From positions 29,011 to 93,010 of the forward strand of contig JAGQQG010000008.1 of NCBI GenBank assembly GCA_020426325.1: a stretch of 64,000 nt of DNA. Direction: 5' to 3'. The notes under the pieces were generated by a model. The model worked only from the letters and a program-made list of their open reading frames with translations, had not been told where the DNA came from and made no database searches. This document shows positions 10,540 through 19,396 of the stretch, in pieces. This DNA comes from Planctomycetaceae bacterium. Its GTDB lineage: Bacteria; Planctomycetota; Planctomycetia; Planctomycetales; Planctomycetaceae. The position numbers and the translations under genes are program-made. The first letter of the stretch is position 1. The number at the start of each line of letters is the position of its first letter.

Positions 10540-12012
10540 ATGCTTTCACGCGTTTTCTATTGGGGAATCGTTCTACAAATCCTGCTCTCAAGGCAGATGT
10601 TTGCCACAGACTCGCAACCGAACATTGTCATCATCCTTGCGGACGACATGGGGTCAGGCGATGTCCACGCTTTGAACTCCGCTTCACAAATCCCGACTCC
10701 ACATCTCGACCGGCTGGCGAGTGAGGGGATGACGTTTACTGATGCTCATACCCCGTCGGCTGTCTGTACTCCGACCCGTTACGGACTGTTGACCGGACGA
10801 TACTGCTGGAGGACCCGGCTGAAGAGCGGTGTGCAGGATGGATACGGTCCACCGTTGATCGATCGGGAGCGTCAAACGATTGCCGAACTGTTGAAAGAGG
10901 CCGGTTATCACACGGGCATCGTAGGCAAGTGGCACCTGGGGCTCGGCTTCGCCAAACAGGGGGACGAGTTCGATTTCTCCCAGCCGGTTGATGACGGACC
11001 ACACACGCATGGGTTTGACTTCTCCTGCGTCATCCCTGCGTCACTCGACTTCCCACCGTATCTGTACCTGCGAAACGGCAAGCCAACCGAATATCCCTCG
11101 CTCACTCAAGCGGCGATGGAGTTCCCAAGGTTTCTCCGTCAGGGAGAACGGTCTCCCGATCTCGACATGGTGGGTGTGCTCGATGAGTTAGCGTCGCAAG
11201 CGATCGTATTCATCGAGCAGCAGGCCAAATCAGATGATCCGTTCTTTCTGTATGTTCCGCTGACAGCTCCCCACAAGCCGGTTTGGCCACATCCCCGCTT
11301 TGTGGGCAAAACGAACCTTGGCCCCTACGGCGACTTCGTGATGCAGGTCGATGCAACCGTTGGAGACATCATGTTTGCGATGGAGGATGCAGGAGTTGCT
11401 GATGAAACTCTCGTCATCTTTACCAGCGACAACGGGTCGTTCATGTATCGCACGGATGACGCCGACGCGGTTGATCATGTTTCCGATCCGACCCAACAGC
11501 GATACACGTCGGCTCACCACACAGCGAATGGTCCCTATCGTGGGACCAAAGCCGACATCTGGGAGGCCGGACACCGCGTCCCGTTTTTCGCAAGATGGCC
11601 GGGGACAATCGAACCGGCCAGCCGGTGTGATCTCACGATCTGCCTGACGGACCTTTTCGCGACAGCGGCTGAGATCGTCAACGTTACACCGGAGAGTGAC
11701 GCGGGACCGGACAGCTTCAGCATCCTTTCGCTGCTCGAAGGAGCGGACCGGTCGTCCCCACGAGCGCCGGTGATTCATCACTCGGGGAACGGCATGTTCG
11801 CCATTCGAGACGGGCAATGGAAGCTGGTTCTCGGCAACGGGTCAGGAGGTCGTCAGGCACCCCGAGGCGAGCCGTTCAAGCGGCCGTTTCAATTGTTCGA
11901 CCTTTCAAGCGATCTCGGTGAACACACGGATGTCATCGCTCAACACCCTGACATCGCCGCACGTCTGGAACAGCAGTGTGAACGGATTCGCGACAGCGGG
12001 ACGAGCCGATAG
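10540..12012 (+). CDS. secreted sulfatase (formylglycine type)
   Basis: A 490-residue sulfatase with an N-terminal signal sequence ending near FATDS. The metal site starts at NIVIILADDMGSGD (Asp35, Asp36) and the activation motif is C76-T-P-T-R80, the CxPxR consensus where cysteine becomes the catalytic formylglycine. HTGIVGKWHLG and TSDNGSF are further active-site landmarks. Such enzymes remove sulfate esters, usually from sulfated polysaccharides or steroid/aryl sulfates; the substrate cannot be read here. GGAG lies 6 bases before the ATG. The 30-bp gap to the DUF1501 gene suggests one operon. Activation would need a formylglycine-generating enzyme, which is not in this window. Confidence 0.93.
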   Translation: MLSRVFYWGIVLQILLSRQMFATDSQPNIVIILADDMGSGDVHALNSASQIPTPHLDRLASEGMTFTDAHTPSAVCTPTRYGLLTGRYCWRTRLKSGVQDGYGPPLIDRERQTIAELLKEAGYHTGIVGKWHLGLGFAKQGDEFDFSQPVDDGPHTHGFDFSCVIPASLDFPPYLYLRNGKPTEYPSLTQAAMEFPRFLRQGERSPDLDMVGVLDELASQAIVFIEQQAKSDDPFFLYVPLTAPHKPVWPHPRFVGKTNLGPYGDFVMQVDATVGDIMFAMEDAGVADETLVIFTSDNGSFMYRTDDADAVDHVSDPTQQRYTSAHHTANGPYRGTKADIWEAGHRVPFFARWPGTIEPASRCDLTICLTDLFATAAEIVNVTPESDAGPDSFSILSLLEGADRSSPRAPVIHHSGNGMFAIRDGQWKLVLGNGSGGRQAPRGEPFKRPFQLFDLSSDLGEHTDVIAQHPDIAARLEQQCERIRDSGTSR

Positions 12013-12019
12013 GATTGCA

Positions 12020-13315
12020 TCAGTTGCGGACAGTCGTGCGAGCCGTCCTTGCTGCCAGACGATCAGCGGCGACCGTCCGCTCGTTTGCTGTCGCTCGATA
12101 AGCGTGACGCAGAAGCCTTTCGAGTGCCGGAGTCAGTTCGACATCCCGACGGCTCATCGCGATGCGGGCAGTCGCGATGCCCGCTTCCAGCCCTTCGAGA
12201 CTGAGCGTCTCCGGGTTGCCATGCCAAATACGACTGAACGGGGGAATGTGCTTCGGAAGGAGTTCACCTGCCGGCAGGACCAGGCTCATCGCGCCGACGG
12301 ATGTTCCCGTGTTGAGAAAGCTGCCGATGGCCGTCTTCGCGTGGTCGCCGATGAAACAGCCGACCTTCTTGGAGCCCGAATCGATCGAGACGCCGGAGAG
12401 AGGCACTTTGACGGCTGAGTAATCGTTCTTGAGGTCGCTATTTGTGGTCAGGGCTCCAAGGTTGACCCACGGACAGACATATCCGTGTCCGAGGAAACCG
12501 TCGTGGTACTTGTTGGCATGACTGTGGAGGATGCACTCCTCGATCTCGCCTCCGACGCGGCAGACCGGGCCGATCGTGGTCCCCGCCTTCACGTTCGCCC
12601 GAAAGAGCTGGCTCTCCCGTCCGATGAAGCACGGTCCCTCGACACGCGTGAACGCCTGAAGTTGTGCCCCTTCGTCGATCCAGACAGGACCTTTCCGTGC
12701 GTCGATCACGACGTAGGGGTCCAAATCGGCTGTCGGGTGAATGTACACGTCAGCGTCACTGCCGAGGATGGCCACGCGCGGATCGATGTTTGCCTTGATG
12801 GGACGTGTGACTCGTCGACTGAAGTCTGCAATGAGTTGCTCGCAGTTGTGTTCAATCAGGTTCCAGGGGTACTGGAGGAGCACACCATCGACCGGGACGG
12901 CCTGACGCGTGGCTGCCAGCTGAGAGATCGCAGTGCCAATCGGCTGCGATTCCAGCAGAGGGACTTCGTCCGGATGCAAGACAAGCACGACAGGCGTGTC
13001 GTCGATGACTCCAACGCTTTGGGGATCAATATTGCCAACCATTTGAGGATCAGCCAACCAGCGGCCATTGATCAATAGCGTTGGAGCTTGTGACAGCCAT
13101 TGAGGATCGTTGACCGCCAGTTGCGGATGTTCCTCGGCATAGACCTCCGCGAGTTCTTCCCGGATCAGAGCCCCCCATTCAGCATCTCTGCAGTCACGCA
13201 TAAGGCGTTCACGCAGAGGACCATGTCCGCAGACAAGCTCAAAGACGGGGCGCAACAACGTCAGCGGTGCAAATTGACGTGACGTCTCATCCTCGAACAG
13301 CGCAATCCGTTGCAC
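12020..13315 (-). CDS. GlmU-like putative sugar nucleotidyltransferase/acyltransferase
   Basis: A 431-residue protein of the GlmU-like NTP_transf_4 type: an N-terminal region (VQRIALFEDE, FAPLTLLRPVFELVCG) and a C-terminal left-handed beta-helix of hexapeptide repeats (about 180-380: ILGSDADVYIHPTADLDPYVVID, VRIGCFIGDHAKTAIGSFLNTG-like turns). The canonical pyrophosphorylase loop LxxGxGTR is absent. It probably supplies an activated amino sugar for envelope polymers, but the exact reaction is uncertain. The frame opens upstream at an ATG (13411), but the GTG at 13315 with GGAG 8 bases upstream is preferred because the first 32 residues look random. Its neighbours are a mannose-1-phosphate guanylyltransferase and RuvX on the same strand. 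Confidence 0.78.
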   Translation of the reverse strand: MQRIALFEDETSRQFAPLTLLRPVFELVCGHGPLRERLMRDCRDAEWGALIREELAEVYAEEHPQLAVNDPQWLSQAPTLLINGRWLADPQMVGNIDPQSVGVIDDTPVVLVLHPDEVPLLESQPIGTAISQLAATRQAVPVDGVLLQYPWNLIEHNCEQLIADFSRRVTRPIKANIDPRVAILGSDADVYIHPTADLDPYVVIDARKGPVWIDEGAQLQAFTRVEGPCFIGRESQLFRANVKAGTTIGPVCRVGGEIEECILHSHANKYHDGFLGHGYVCPWVNLGALTTNSDLKNDYSAVKVPLSGVSIDSGSKKVGCFIGDHAKTAIGSFLNTGTSVGAMSLVLPAGELLPKHIPPFSRIWHGNPETLSLEGLEAGIATARIAMSRRDVELTPALERLLRHAYRATANERTVAADRLAARTARTTVRN

Positions 13316-13655
13316 AGTCTCGACTCCGCGAATGCAGCTGAGGGGAACAGGCAACGAAGCGAACGCTCGCTGCCGACAGGAGGGGAGACGGATTCTACGC
13401 CGCGTCTCCAAAAGGAGGAAGGGGAATCCGGTTGCGGTCCGGGGCTAACGCACCTCTCAAATTGGGAGAGCGAAGGTCCACGCGAATCGCAAAGTAAGTT
13501 GTTTCTTCATCAGCAGTTGCGAATCGGAAGGTGCCGCGCCTTGCCGACTTGAGAGTTGTCCAGGATCAATCTCCCGTCAGCCCGGCTGACCGGTCAACTC
13601 GATCAATCCGACATCCACTTCCAGGGTGTGCATTAACGATCTGAGCAGGGTCGGT
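13316..13655. other. intergenic region between ruvX and the GlmU-like gene
   Basis: 340 bp between two leftward genes. A weak hairpin CTCTC-AAATTGG-GAGAG is near 13456-13472, without a U-tract. No gene or strong promoter was recognised. Confidence 0.4.
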
Positions 13656-14186
13656 CTATCGATAATAGGGTGCAGGAGAGATCGTGCGGTCGTTGCTGTC
13701 GATGTAACTTTGAAGGATAATCTGAGCGGCGATCTTGTCCCTGAGTTCCTTGCGTCGCCCCCCTCGGATGCCTGCATCGCGGAGATGATCGTTGGCCATG
13801 CTGGTGGTGTAGCGTTCATCGCGGAAGGCGACAGGACAGCCGGTGACCTGCGCAACCCATTGACCAAACTCGCGCGCCTCAGTCGCTTTGCCCCCCTCAT
13901 CGCCACTCATGTGGACGGGGAGTCCGACCACGATCCCAATAATACGGTACTCTTTCACGGTCTGTTTCAAAAACAGTTCGTCAGCCTCGATCGAATACCG
14001 CGAGTAGTTCTCCAGCGGACTGGCGATGATCTGCAAGTCATCACAGACGGCCACTCCCAGGCGTTTCGTGCCATAGTCGAGTCCGAGCAACCGGCCCTCT
14101 TTGGGAAGGATCGCACCCATGCCATGCGACATGAGATGTCGCGTTTCTTCCTGTGAATCGTGCTGCGACTCAGAGGTATTGCTCAT
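13656..14186 (-). CDS. ruvX: RuvX/YqgF Holliday-junction resolvase family nuclease
   Basis: About 176 residues from the chosen ATG (MSNTSESQ). An RNase H-like fold is recognised from GRLLGLDYGTKRLGVAV with the first catalytic Asp, IIGIVVGLPVHMSGDEG, VAFRDERYTTSMAN with the second acidic residue, and DKIAAQIILQSYID with the third. The family includes YqgF, implicated in 16S rRNA 5'-end maturation, and RuvX resolvases. The start overlaps the 3' end of the mannose-1-phosphate guanylyltransferase gene by 17 bases, suggesting coupled translation; a later Met (MSHGMG) with its own AGGA is an alternative. The N-terminal extension of about 35 residues before the fold is unusual and supports the later start. 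Confidence 0.87.
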   Translation of the reverse strand: MSNTSESQHDSQEETRHLMSHGMGAILPKEGRLLGLDYGTKRLGVAVCDDLQIIASPLENYSRYSIEADELFLKQTVKEYRIIGIVVGLPVHMSGDEGGKATEAREFGQWVAQVTGCPVAFRDERYTTSMANDHLRDAGIRGGRRKELRDKIAAQIILQSYIDSNDRTISPAPYYR

Positions 14187-15243
14187 ACCCGGATTCCCTG
14201 AGCTTCTGAATGAGTTGACGAATGGCGTTCTCGTCATGTTTGGATGCAACGAAAGTGGCATCCTGTGTGTGGACGATGATCAGATCGCGCACGCCGAGGG
14301 TCGCAATCAGATGTTCCTTCTCGCCTCGGATGATGCAGCCGGAGGTGTCGACGCCGCAGTGAAGATTGACGACCGTATTGCCATGCTCATCCTGTGGATG
14401 CAGCCGCTCCAGTGCGTGCCAACTCCCTACGTCATCCCACGTATAGGGAGCTTCGAGCAGGCAGATGTTGTCAGCTCGTTCGAGCACTCCGTGGTCAATC
14501 GAGATCGACTTCATCTGCGGAAATTGCTCCGCCAGTGCTACGGACCACTCATCGGTGCCGACTGTCGGGACGAGTAGTTGGAGTTGTGCATGAATATCCG
14601 GTTCGAATTGTTTCAGGCAATCGAGGATGGTTTCCGCCCGCCAGACGAAGATGCCGCAGTTCCAGAAGAAGCGTCCTGATTCGACGTACTCCTGAGCGGT
14701 GGCTGCATCCGGCTTTTCACGAAACGAGGCGACCTGAGTCCCCGGCTCATCTGTCGACAGCGGGGAGCCCTGTTCGATGTATCCAAAGCCGGTCGCCGGA
14801 TATGTCGGCCGCACTCCAAACAGCACGAGTCGACCGGGGTCCGTCTCGATCAGACGTGTCGCCTGCTCGATCGCCTGACGGAATTTCTCAGATGGTGAAA
14901 TGATATGATCTGCGGGCATCACCACCATGACGGCATCCGGGTCGGACGCAAGAAGTTGGATCGCAGCGAGACCGATGCAGGGAGCCGTGTTTCGTCCGCA
15001 GGGCTCTTCGATAATGTGACTCGCAGGGATCTCGGGCAACTGCTGTCGCGTCGCGTCCGCCTGGACCGCATTCGTCACCACCCAGAACTGTTTCGCAGCA
15101 ATATCAGGCTGACAACGGTCGAAGGTCGACTGGATGAGCGATCTCTCGCCCGACAGCGTCAGGAACTGCTTGGGGAACGTCTCACGGCTCTGTGGCCAGA
15201 ACCGAGTCCCACTTCCTCCAGCCATGATGACAGCGTGCTTCAT
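14170..15243 (-). CDS. manC: mannose-1-phosphate guanylyltransferase
   Basis: A 357-residue enzyme that makes GDP-mannose from mannose-1-phosphate and GTP. Signatures are the pyrophosphorylase loop MAGGSGTRFWPQSR near the N-terminus with PKQFL, the substrate segment EPCGRNTAPCIGLAA, VMPADHII, and FREKPDAATAQEYV followed by FFWNCGIFVW. The C-terminal isomerase domain of bifunctional AlgA-type enzymes is absent, so this is the short form. The product feeds mannose- or fucose-containing glycans; the GT10 fucosyltransferase-like gene at 30.3 kb and the ArnT-like gene at 32 kb are possible consumers, though not adjacent. It is followed by overlapping ruvX. Confidence 0.93.
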   Translation of the reverse strand: MKHAVIMAGGSGTRFWPQSRETFPKQFLTLSGERSLIQSTFDRCQPDIAAKQFWVVTNAVQADATRQQLPEIPASHIIEEPCGRNTAPCIGLAAIQLLASDPDAVMVVMPADHIISPSEKFRQAIEQATRLIETDPGRLVLFGVRPTYPATGFGYIEQGSPLSTDEPGTQVASFREKPDAATAQEYVESGRFFWNCGIFVWRAETILDCLKQFEPDIHAQLQLLVPTVGTDEWSVALAEQFPQMKSISIDHGVLERADNICLLEAPYTWDDVGSWHALERLHPQDEHGNTVVNLHCGVDTSGCIIRGEKEHLIATLGVRDLIIVHTQDATFVASKHDENAIRQLIQKLRESGYEQYL

Positions 15244-15392
15244 GATGATTGTCGAAGTGTTAAGAAGGATTGCGCGTTGGATTGTGCCTGGTTTCGTGAT
15301 TCAGGCATTGGTTGCCTGCGACACGGTTGTGTACCATGGGACCTCGCTACTTGAACTCCGATCAGATCCCGATCCGTTTCGTGAGCCACATC

Positions 15393-16289
15393 ATGGTCCG
15401 CCCCAGTGATTCCGTCAAACGGGTTACAGAGAACGATTCGCCACTCGACTCCCTTCACGAATGGGAGGACGATCTTTTGCGACGCTATCCGGAACCTCAA
15501 GAGTCTCCATCTGCAGAAGAAAGTCATACATTTCGCGACTATGACGAGGGGACTCGACCGGGTGTACGGGAATTCTATCGCCTGAATCATCGCTATCAGA
15601 CGGTCGATTTCGTCCGGTCGATGCGTGCGAAGTATCTGCCACTGCAACAACAGAGAATGGGGATCTGGGAGGCAATCGAAAAGCTGAATGCCCTCACCGA
15701 CGACAGCGACCCGGACACCGAGTTGCCGCAGATCGTACATGCAGTGCAGACCGCCGAGGCGATCCGGGCCGACGGGCATCCGGACTGGTTCGTCCTCACG
15801 GGACTGATCCATGACCTCGGAAAAGTGCTCTGTCTATTTGGGGAACCGCAATGGGCAGTCGTGGGAGACACCTTCCCCGTCGGATGTGCCTTCTCAGACA
15901 AGATCGTGCTGGCGGAGTTCTTCACGGATAACCCGGACACGCAATTTCCCGAGTATCAGACGACCTGCGGTATCTACGAGGAACACTGCGGACTCGAAAA
16001 CGTGCTGATGTCCTGGGGACACGATGAATATCTGTACCACGTGGTGAAGGACTATCTGCCGATAGAGGCACTCGTCATGATCCGGTATCACTCGTTCTAC
16101 CCGGCACATCGCGAAGGGGAATACCAGCACCTGATGAACGCTCATGATCAGGAGTTGTTCGACTGGGTCCGATGCTTCAACCCGTATGATCTCTACACGA
16201 AGGTTGATCATCCTCCCGACCTGGATAGGCTGTTGCCGTGGTATCAGGATCTGGTCAGCCGGTATTTCCCGGACGAACTGGCCTGGTAG
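15393..16289 (+). CDS. myo-inositol oxygenase (MIOX)
   Basis: About 298 residues. The protein closely follows animal and plant MIOX, a di-iron enzyme that cleaves myo-inositol with O2 to D-glucuronate. All iron-ligand contexts can be seen: [12 protein letters not shown] (first His), LIHDLGKVL (His-Asp), [23 protein letters not shown] and FNPYDLYTK (Asp). FRDYDEG and [12 protein letters not shown] match the conserved N-terminal part. The start is unsure: ATG 15336 and a TTG at 15312 are also in frame, but the extra residues look unrelated. It is divergent from manC. No inositol transporter or uronate-isomerase gene is next to it. Confidence 0.92.
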   Translation: MVRPSDSVKRVTENDSPLDSLHEWEDDLLRRYPEPQESPSAEESHTFRDYDEGTRPGVREFYRLNHRYQTVDFVRSMRAKYLPLQQQRMGIWEAIEKLNALTDDSDPDTELPQIVHAVQTAEAIRADGHPDWFVLTGLIHDLGKVLCLFGEPQWAVVGDTFPVGCAFSDKIVLAEFFTDNPDTQFPEYQTTCGIYEEHCGLENVLMSWGHDEYLYHVVKDYLPIEALVMIRYHSFYPAHREGEYQHLMNAHDQELFDWVRCFNPYDLYTKVDHPPDLDRLLPWYQDLVSRYFPDELAW

Positions 16290-16515
16290 CACAATCCATT
16301 GCTGCATTGTCCCCGGCCTGGCAGAGGCTGTGCCTTCCAAGTTTCAGGATCATATCAAGTCCTCTGTCCTCGGGTGCGTTCATCGACCGTTTACAACCAT
16401 TCCGGCCGCTGTCAGAATGAAGGTCTCACCCGGTTTGCGGAGCCTCTGGCTCTTCAAGTCTTGCCTGCCTCATCAGATGACATCTCTGCTCCTTCAGACG
16501 GAAGAACACGCCCTC

Positions 16516-19206
16516 ATGTTTGGATTCCACCGGCGAATAATGGCACAGGTTGCTGGACTCCTCGTCACTCTCATTCTTCCGCACATTCTGTCGGCACAAG
16601 TCGTTAAGCCTCCGGAGGAGGAGGACAAGATCGTGCTCATCGGCAATACGCTTGCTGAGCGGATGCAGTATTTCGGTGACTGGGAGACGCTGCTTCACAG
16701 CCGGTTTCCGGATAAGCATCTTGTGGTGCGAAACCTCGGCTGGTCAGCCGACTCGATCAACGATCGGATGAGATCGCTCAACTTTCAGGATCATGGGCAC
16801 ACGCTCTTCGATCACCAGCCAGACACGATCCTCGCGTTCTTCGGATTCAATGAATCGTTTGCTGGTCCTGATGGCGCAGATCAGTTTCGAGAAGACTTAA
16901 AACAGTTCATCAGCGATTTGCGTCAGTTGAAATACCCGCATCAAACGTATGACCGGGGGGCTGAGACCCCAAAGCTGTACGACGGCACAGGTGAAGTCGA
17001 GAAGACACCACAGATCGTGCTCATCTCCCCGATCGCGAATGAGGATTTGAAGGACCGTGGAATCCTGGCGGGTCAGGCGAATAACGAGAACCTGCAACTT
17101 TACACTGACGCCATGCGTGAAGTGGCCAAAACGAATGACGTGCCTTTCGTCGACCTGTTTACTCCGACGAAGGCGATCATGGACAGGCACGAGCAACCGT
17201 TGACGTTCAATGGTGTCCATCTCAATGAATATGGACACGAGAAGCTTGCTCCGATTCTGGACGAGGCCCTGTTCGGAGATCTGCCTGCAGAAACCTTGTC
17301 AGACGCCCAACTCGATTCGCTGCGGGCGGCGGTTGTTGAGAAGAATCTGCAACATTGGTACGACTTCCGGGCCGTCAATGGCTACTACATCTACGGCGAT
17401 CGCAAGGAGCCGTTTGGTGTGGTGAACTTCCCGGCGGAGTTTACAAAGCTTCGTAAGATGGTTGCGAACCGGGATGCGCGCATCTGGGCACTGGCTGCGG
17501 GTGAAGAGGTGTCCAAAGTCATTGATGATTCCAACTCGGGAGATTTCGTCGATGTTGTGACCAACTTCGAGCAGGATGTCCACATCACCCCTCCCGAAGA
17601 GGCGATCGATCTCTTCACGCTGTCCGATGGATTTGAGATTCAACTGGTCGCGTCCGAGATCGACTTCCCGGATTTGGAGAATCCTGTTCAGATGGCGTTC
17701 GACGGAAAGGGTCGCCTGTGGGTCACGACCATGGGGGCCTATCCGATGTACCTTCCGGGCACGCCTGTTGACGACAAGGTCCTCATTCTGGAGGACACTG
17801 ATCGCGACGGTCGGATGGACAAGGAGACGATCTTCGCTGACGGCTTACATGTGCCGACAGGGATCGAACTGGGGGACGGTGGTGCGTATGTGGCTCAGCA
17901 GCCGAATCTGATGTACCTCCCGGACGCCGACGGCGATGACCACGCAGACGAAAAGCAGCTCATCCTGCATGGATTCGACTCCGCCGACTCGCATCACTCA
18001 ATCAGTGCCTTCGAGTGGGGACCGGGCGGTGGTCTCTACTTTCAAGAGGGGACGTTCCACCATTCTCAGGTGGAGACCCCCTATGGTCCACAGCGGCTTG
18101 CGAACGCGGGGGTGTTCCGCTACGAACCTCGCACTGAGAAGTTCAGTGTGCATGTGAGTTACTCGTTCGCCAATCCCTGGGGGCACGTGTTTGATCAGTG
18201 GGGACAGAACTTCGTCGCTGATGCCTCCGGAGGGGCGAACTACTTCGGGGCAGCGTTTTCCGGTGACGTCGACCACCCACGGAAGCATCCGAACCTGAAA
18301 CAGTTTCTCGTCAAGCAGTGGCGACCGACTGCCGGATGCGAGATCGTTTCCAGCCGTAATTTTCCCAAAGAGATGCAGGGGGACTATCTCCTCAACAACT
18401 GCATCGGTTTCCAGGGAGTCTTGCAGTATCGGGTGAAAGACGAAGGCTCGGGTTTCTTCGCGGAGCCGATCGAGCCGCTGTTGCGATCGAGTGATCCGAA
18501 CTTCCGTCCTGTCGATCTCCAATTTGGTCCGGACGGGGCACTCTACTTGATCGACTGGTTCAACCCGCTCGTAGGTCACATGCAGCACTCGTTACGGGAC
18601 CCAAAGCGAGACAAGTCGCATGGCCGCATCTGGCGGGTGGTGTACACGGGCAAACCACTCGTCGATCCGCCACTCATCGCCGGCCAGGCATTACCCTACT
18701 TGCTCGACCTGTTGAAGTCGTACGAAGATCGCACACGGTACCGGGCGAGACGAGAACTGCGCGAGCATCCAACGGAACAAGTTGTGGCTGCCGTCGACGA
18801 GTGGCTTGGAAAACAAAAGCCGGAAGACGATCAATACGAGCAGTTGCTGCTGGAGGGCCTGTGGGTCAAACAACATCATAACGCGGTCGATGAGGACCTG
18901 TTGAACCGCTTGCTGACGACGAGCGATCCGCGCGTGCGTGCCGCTGCGACGCGCGTGCTGAGCTACTGGTCGGATCAGATCGACGACTCGCTGCAGTTGC
19001 TGCAACAGCAGATCGCCGACGAGCATCCGCGCGTCCGCCTCGAAGCCGTACGGGCCCTCAGTTTCTATCGAGGCGAAGACGCTCAAGCAGCAATGGACAT
19101 CTCCGCAGAAGCGTTCCTGTCCGATGTCGACGATTACCTGCAATACACACTCGACGAGACAATGGCCACATTGCAGGCGCGAGTTGACGCACAGTCGAAG
19201 GAGTAG
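16516..19206 (+). CDS. secreted SGNH-like + PVC beta-propeller + HEAT protein
   Basis: 896 residues from the chosen ATG, which begins a good signal peptide (RRIMAQVAGLLVTLILPHILSAQ); the frame is open upstream to 16144 but that part looks random. Domains: an SGNH/GDSL-like hydrolase domain (about 38-260), then the membrane-bound-dehydrogenase-type beta-propeller of PVC heme proteins (about 360-745; FEIQLVASEIDFPDLENPV, GPDGALYLIDWFNP, HGRIWRV), then HEAT-like helices to the end. In the SGNH part the nucleophile block reads GNT instead of GDS and the last block NGVH instead of DxxH, while the Gly and Asn blocks are kept, so catalysis is doubtful. It has no CxxCH; that motif is in the next gene. 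Many planctomycetes carry propeller, HEAT and heme parts in one chain. Confidence 0.85.
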   Translation: MFGFHRRIMAQVAGLLVTLILPHILSAQVVKPPEEEDKIVLIGNTLAERMQYFGDWETLLHSRFPDKHLVVRNLGWSADSINDRMRSLNFQDHGHTLFDHQPDTILAFFGFNESFAGPDGADQFREDLKQFISDLRQLKYPHQTYDRGAETPKLYDGTGEVEKTPQIVLISPIANEDLKDRGILAGQANNENLQLYTDAMREVAKTNDVPFVDLFTPTKAIMDRHEQPLTFNGVHLNEYGHEKLAPILDEALFGDLPAETLSDAQLDSLRAAVVEKNLQHWYDFRAVNGYYIYGDRKEPFGVVNFPAEFTKLRKMVANRDARIWALAAGEEVSKVIDDSNSGDFVDVVTNFEQDVHITPPEEAIDLFTLSDGFEIQLVASEIDFPDLENPVQMAFDGKGRLWVTTMGAYPMYLPGTPVDDKVLILEDTDRDGRMDKETIFADGLHVPTGIELGDGGAYVAQQPNLMYLPDADGDDHADEKQLILHGFDSADSHHSISAFEWGPGGGLYFQEGTFHHSQVETPYGPQRLANAGVFRYEPRTEKFSVHVSYSFANPWGHVFDQWGQNFVADASGGANYFGAAFSGDVDHPRKHPNLKQFLVKQWRPTAGCEIVSSRNFPKEMQGDYLLNNCIGFQGVLQYRVKDEGSGFFAEPIEPLLRSSDPNFRPVDLQFGPDGALYLIDWFNPLVGHMQHSLRDPKRDKSHGRIWRVVYTGKPLVDPPLIAGQALPYLLDLLKSYEDRTRYRARRELREHPTEQVVAAVDEWLGKQKPEDDQYEQLLLEGLWVKQHHNAVDEDLLNRLLTTSDPRVRAAATRVLSYWSDQIDDSLQLLQQQIADEHPRVRLEAVRALSFYRGEDAQAAMDISAEAFLSDVDDYLQYTLDETMATLQARVDAQSKE

Positions 19207-19300
19207 TCGTTGGTGAGGCATTTGGAGCGTCCACAGAGGGCGAAGTGGAGCGTGTGACACTGTTGCGGTGCCTGCGTCCAGGAAGGGGCGTCAACTGCTG

Positions 19301-19329
19301 TTGCGGCTCGGCAGGAGACTCGCCCTCCC
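19301..19329. repeat. 29-bp dispersed repeat, copy 1
   Basis: A 29-base unit starting TTGCGGCTCGGCAGGAG and ending CGCCCTCCC. It matches 48926-48954 at 28 of 29 bases (A versus C at the 18th position). Both copies are in spacers on the same strand. Confidence 0.7.
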
Positions 19330-19331
19330 AT

Positions 19332-19365
19332 GAAGCCGGTTGACCGGTTTCAACAAGACTGTCTT
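19332..19365. repeat. double-hairpin palindromic module
   Basis: GAAGCCGGT-TG-ACCGGTTTC (one mismatch in 9 bp) followed 3 bases later by AAGAC-T-GTCTT. It sits immediately after the 29-bp repeat in the 190-bp spacer between the two PVC-type protein genes. Confidence 0.45.
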
Positions 19366-19396
19366 ACAAAGTGATTCATTGACTGAAGAGTGATCG

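Noticed and set aside
16144..16515. N-terminal extension of the SGNH-propeller protein
   Set aside because: The frame is open, but the residues are random-looking and overlap the inositol oxygenase gene; the signal peptide starts at 16516.
19207..19396. Single broken gene spanning the SGNH-propeller and HEAT-heme proteins
   Set aside because: Frames end cleanly, and the second protein has its own signal peptide and start; two genes fit better than a frameshifted one.
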